Below are positions 6,214 to 6,351 of a stretch of 6,351 nt of DNA, piece by piece (the stretch's first letter is position 1; each line of letters starts with the position of its first letter). Under the pieces are notes generated by a model. The model saw only the letters and a program-made list of their open reading frames with translations. It did no database searches and was not told the DNA's origin. A program made the translations under genes and the position numbers. Origin of the DNA: Candidatus Atribacteria bacterium (GTDB taxonomy: Bacteria; Atribacterota; Atribacteria; Atribacterales; Caldatribacteriaceae); the NCBI GenBank assembly GCA_029982105.1, contig JARRCQ010000100.1:1-6351 (forward strand), in the 5' to 3' direction.

Positions 6214-6240
6214 CAAGGAGGGGATTTTCTTAGTTCAGAT

Positions 6241-6260
6241 TTTCAATCACTTTCAATCAC
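6241..6260. repeat. 10-bp tandem repeat inside the RNA candidate
   Basis: TTTCAATCAC is repeated exactly head to tail, and a degenerate third unit (TCATTCTCAATC) follows at 6261-6272. In the RNA sense this reads as GUGAUUGAAA units in the 5' half of the transcript. Confidence 0.85.
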
Positions 6261-6280
6261 TCATTCTCAATCCGAAAGGT

Positions 6281-6308
6281 ATTATAGCTGGTTATTATTT
6301 TTTGTCAA
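6281..6308 (-). promoter_or_regulatory. consensus sigma70/sigmaA promoter of the RNA candidate
   Basis: Minus-strand TTGACA (6308-6303) and TATAAT (6286-6281) both match consensus at every position, with a 16-base spacer. The sequence upstream (6309-6351) is almost all A and T, like an UP element. It is the strongest promoter in the window and points at the terminator 70 bases beyond its -10. Confidence 0.8.
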
Positions 6309-6351
6309 TAGCTTTTTATAAAAAAATTAAAAAATTTTAAAAATATAATTT

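Larger units (their letters stand above)
6163..6273 (-). ncRNA. candidate small RNA gene, about 111 nt
   Basis: A consensus leftward promoter predicts a start near 6273, and an intrinsic terminator ends the transcript at about 6163. No ORF with a ribosome site fits between; the ATG at 6265 gives three codons. From 5' to 3' the RNA has GGAUUGAGAAUGA, then two copies of GUGAUUGAAA, a spacer, the pyrimidine-rich AAAAUCCCCUCCUUGC (6227-6212), and the 20-bp terminator stem. The CCCCUCCUU run is complementary to strong Shine-Dalgarno sequences, as in C-rich seed regions of several Firmicute regulatory RNAs. It resembles no family I recognise. A promoter-terminator pair left by a lost gene, or an RNA antisense to the hydrolase 3' end, are the alternatives. 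Confidence 0.55.

Noticed and set aside
6241..6272. CRISPR-like reading of the TTTCAATCAC repeats
   Set aside because: The units are only 10 bases long and directly adjacent, with no spacers.

Overview
The window looks like a chromosomal segment from a strictly anaerobic, moderately AT-rich bacterium. It carries three anaerobe-type redox genes: a single-cluster ferredoxin, a rubredoxin and an FMN/FAD/[4Fe-4S] flavoenzyme of the 2,4-dienoyl-CoA reductase type. Strong Shine-Dalgarno sites, sigma70/sigmaA-type promoters and an encoded tRNA CCA end support Bacteria. Lineage cannot be fixed from sequence alone; a clostridial-type Firmicute or a deep-branching anaerobic phylum are both possible.

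Layout: 1-240 is intergenic, with fragments of a dispersed repeat, competing hairpins and a leftward terminator-like hairpin. 266-505 (+) is a decayed PIN-domain (VapC-like) gene with its start and C-terminal tail but with the middle lost. 506-823 has no convincing gene. A tRNA-Glu(UUC) lies at 824-900 (-) with its own promoter. A ferredoxin (970-1152, -) follows, also with its own promoter. A rubredoxin (1469-1633, -) lies directly behind a 648-residue flavoenzyme (1672-3618, -); these two look like one operon ending near a hairpin at 1408-1449. The 746-base gap 3619-4364 holds two diverged direct copies of a dispersed repeat and the leader of the next gene. 4365-6158 (+) encodes a secreted glycosyl-hydrolase-like protein (GHL10/DUF187) with a C-terminal CBM9-like domain.

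The least expected signal is at the right end. Converging on the hydrolase gene, on the minus strand, is a consensus promoter (TTGACA-N16-TATAAT with an A/T-rich upstream tract). About 60 bases after its predicted start comes a perfect 20-bp stem followed by six T residues. No ORF lies between. This is the architecture of a free-standing small RNA gene of about 111 nt. It carries a 10-base tandem repeat and a C/U-rich, anti-Shine-Dalgarno-like segment just before the terminator.

The flavoenzyme, rubredoxin and ferredoxin could form a local electron-transfer set, but the electron route and the flavoenzyme's substrate are inference. The hydrolase and the RNA candidate are a separate convergent pair that may share a terminator hairpin.
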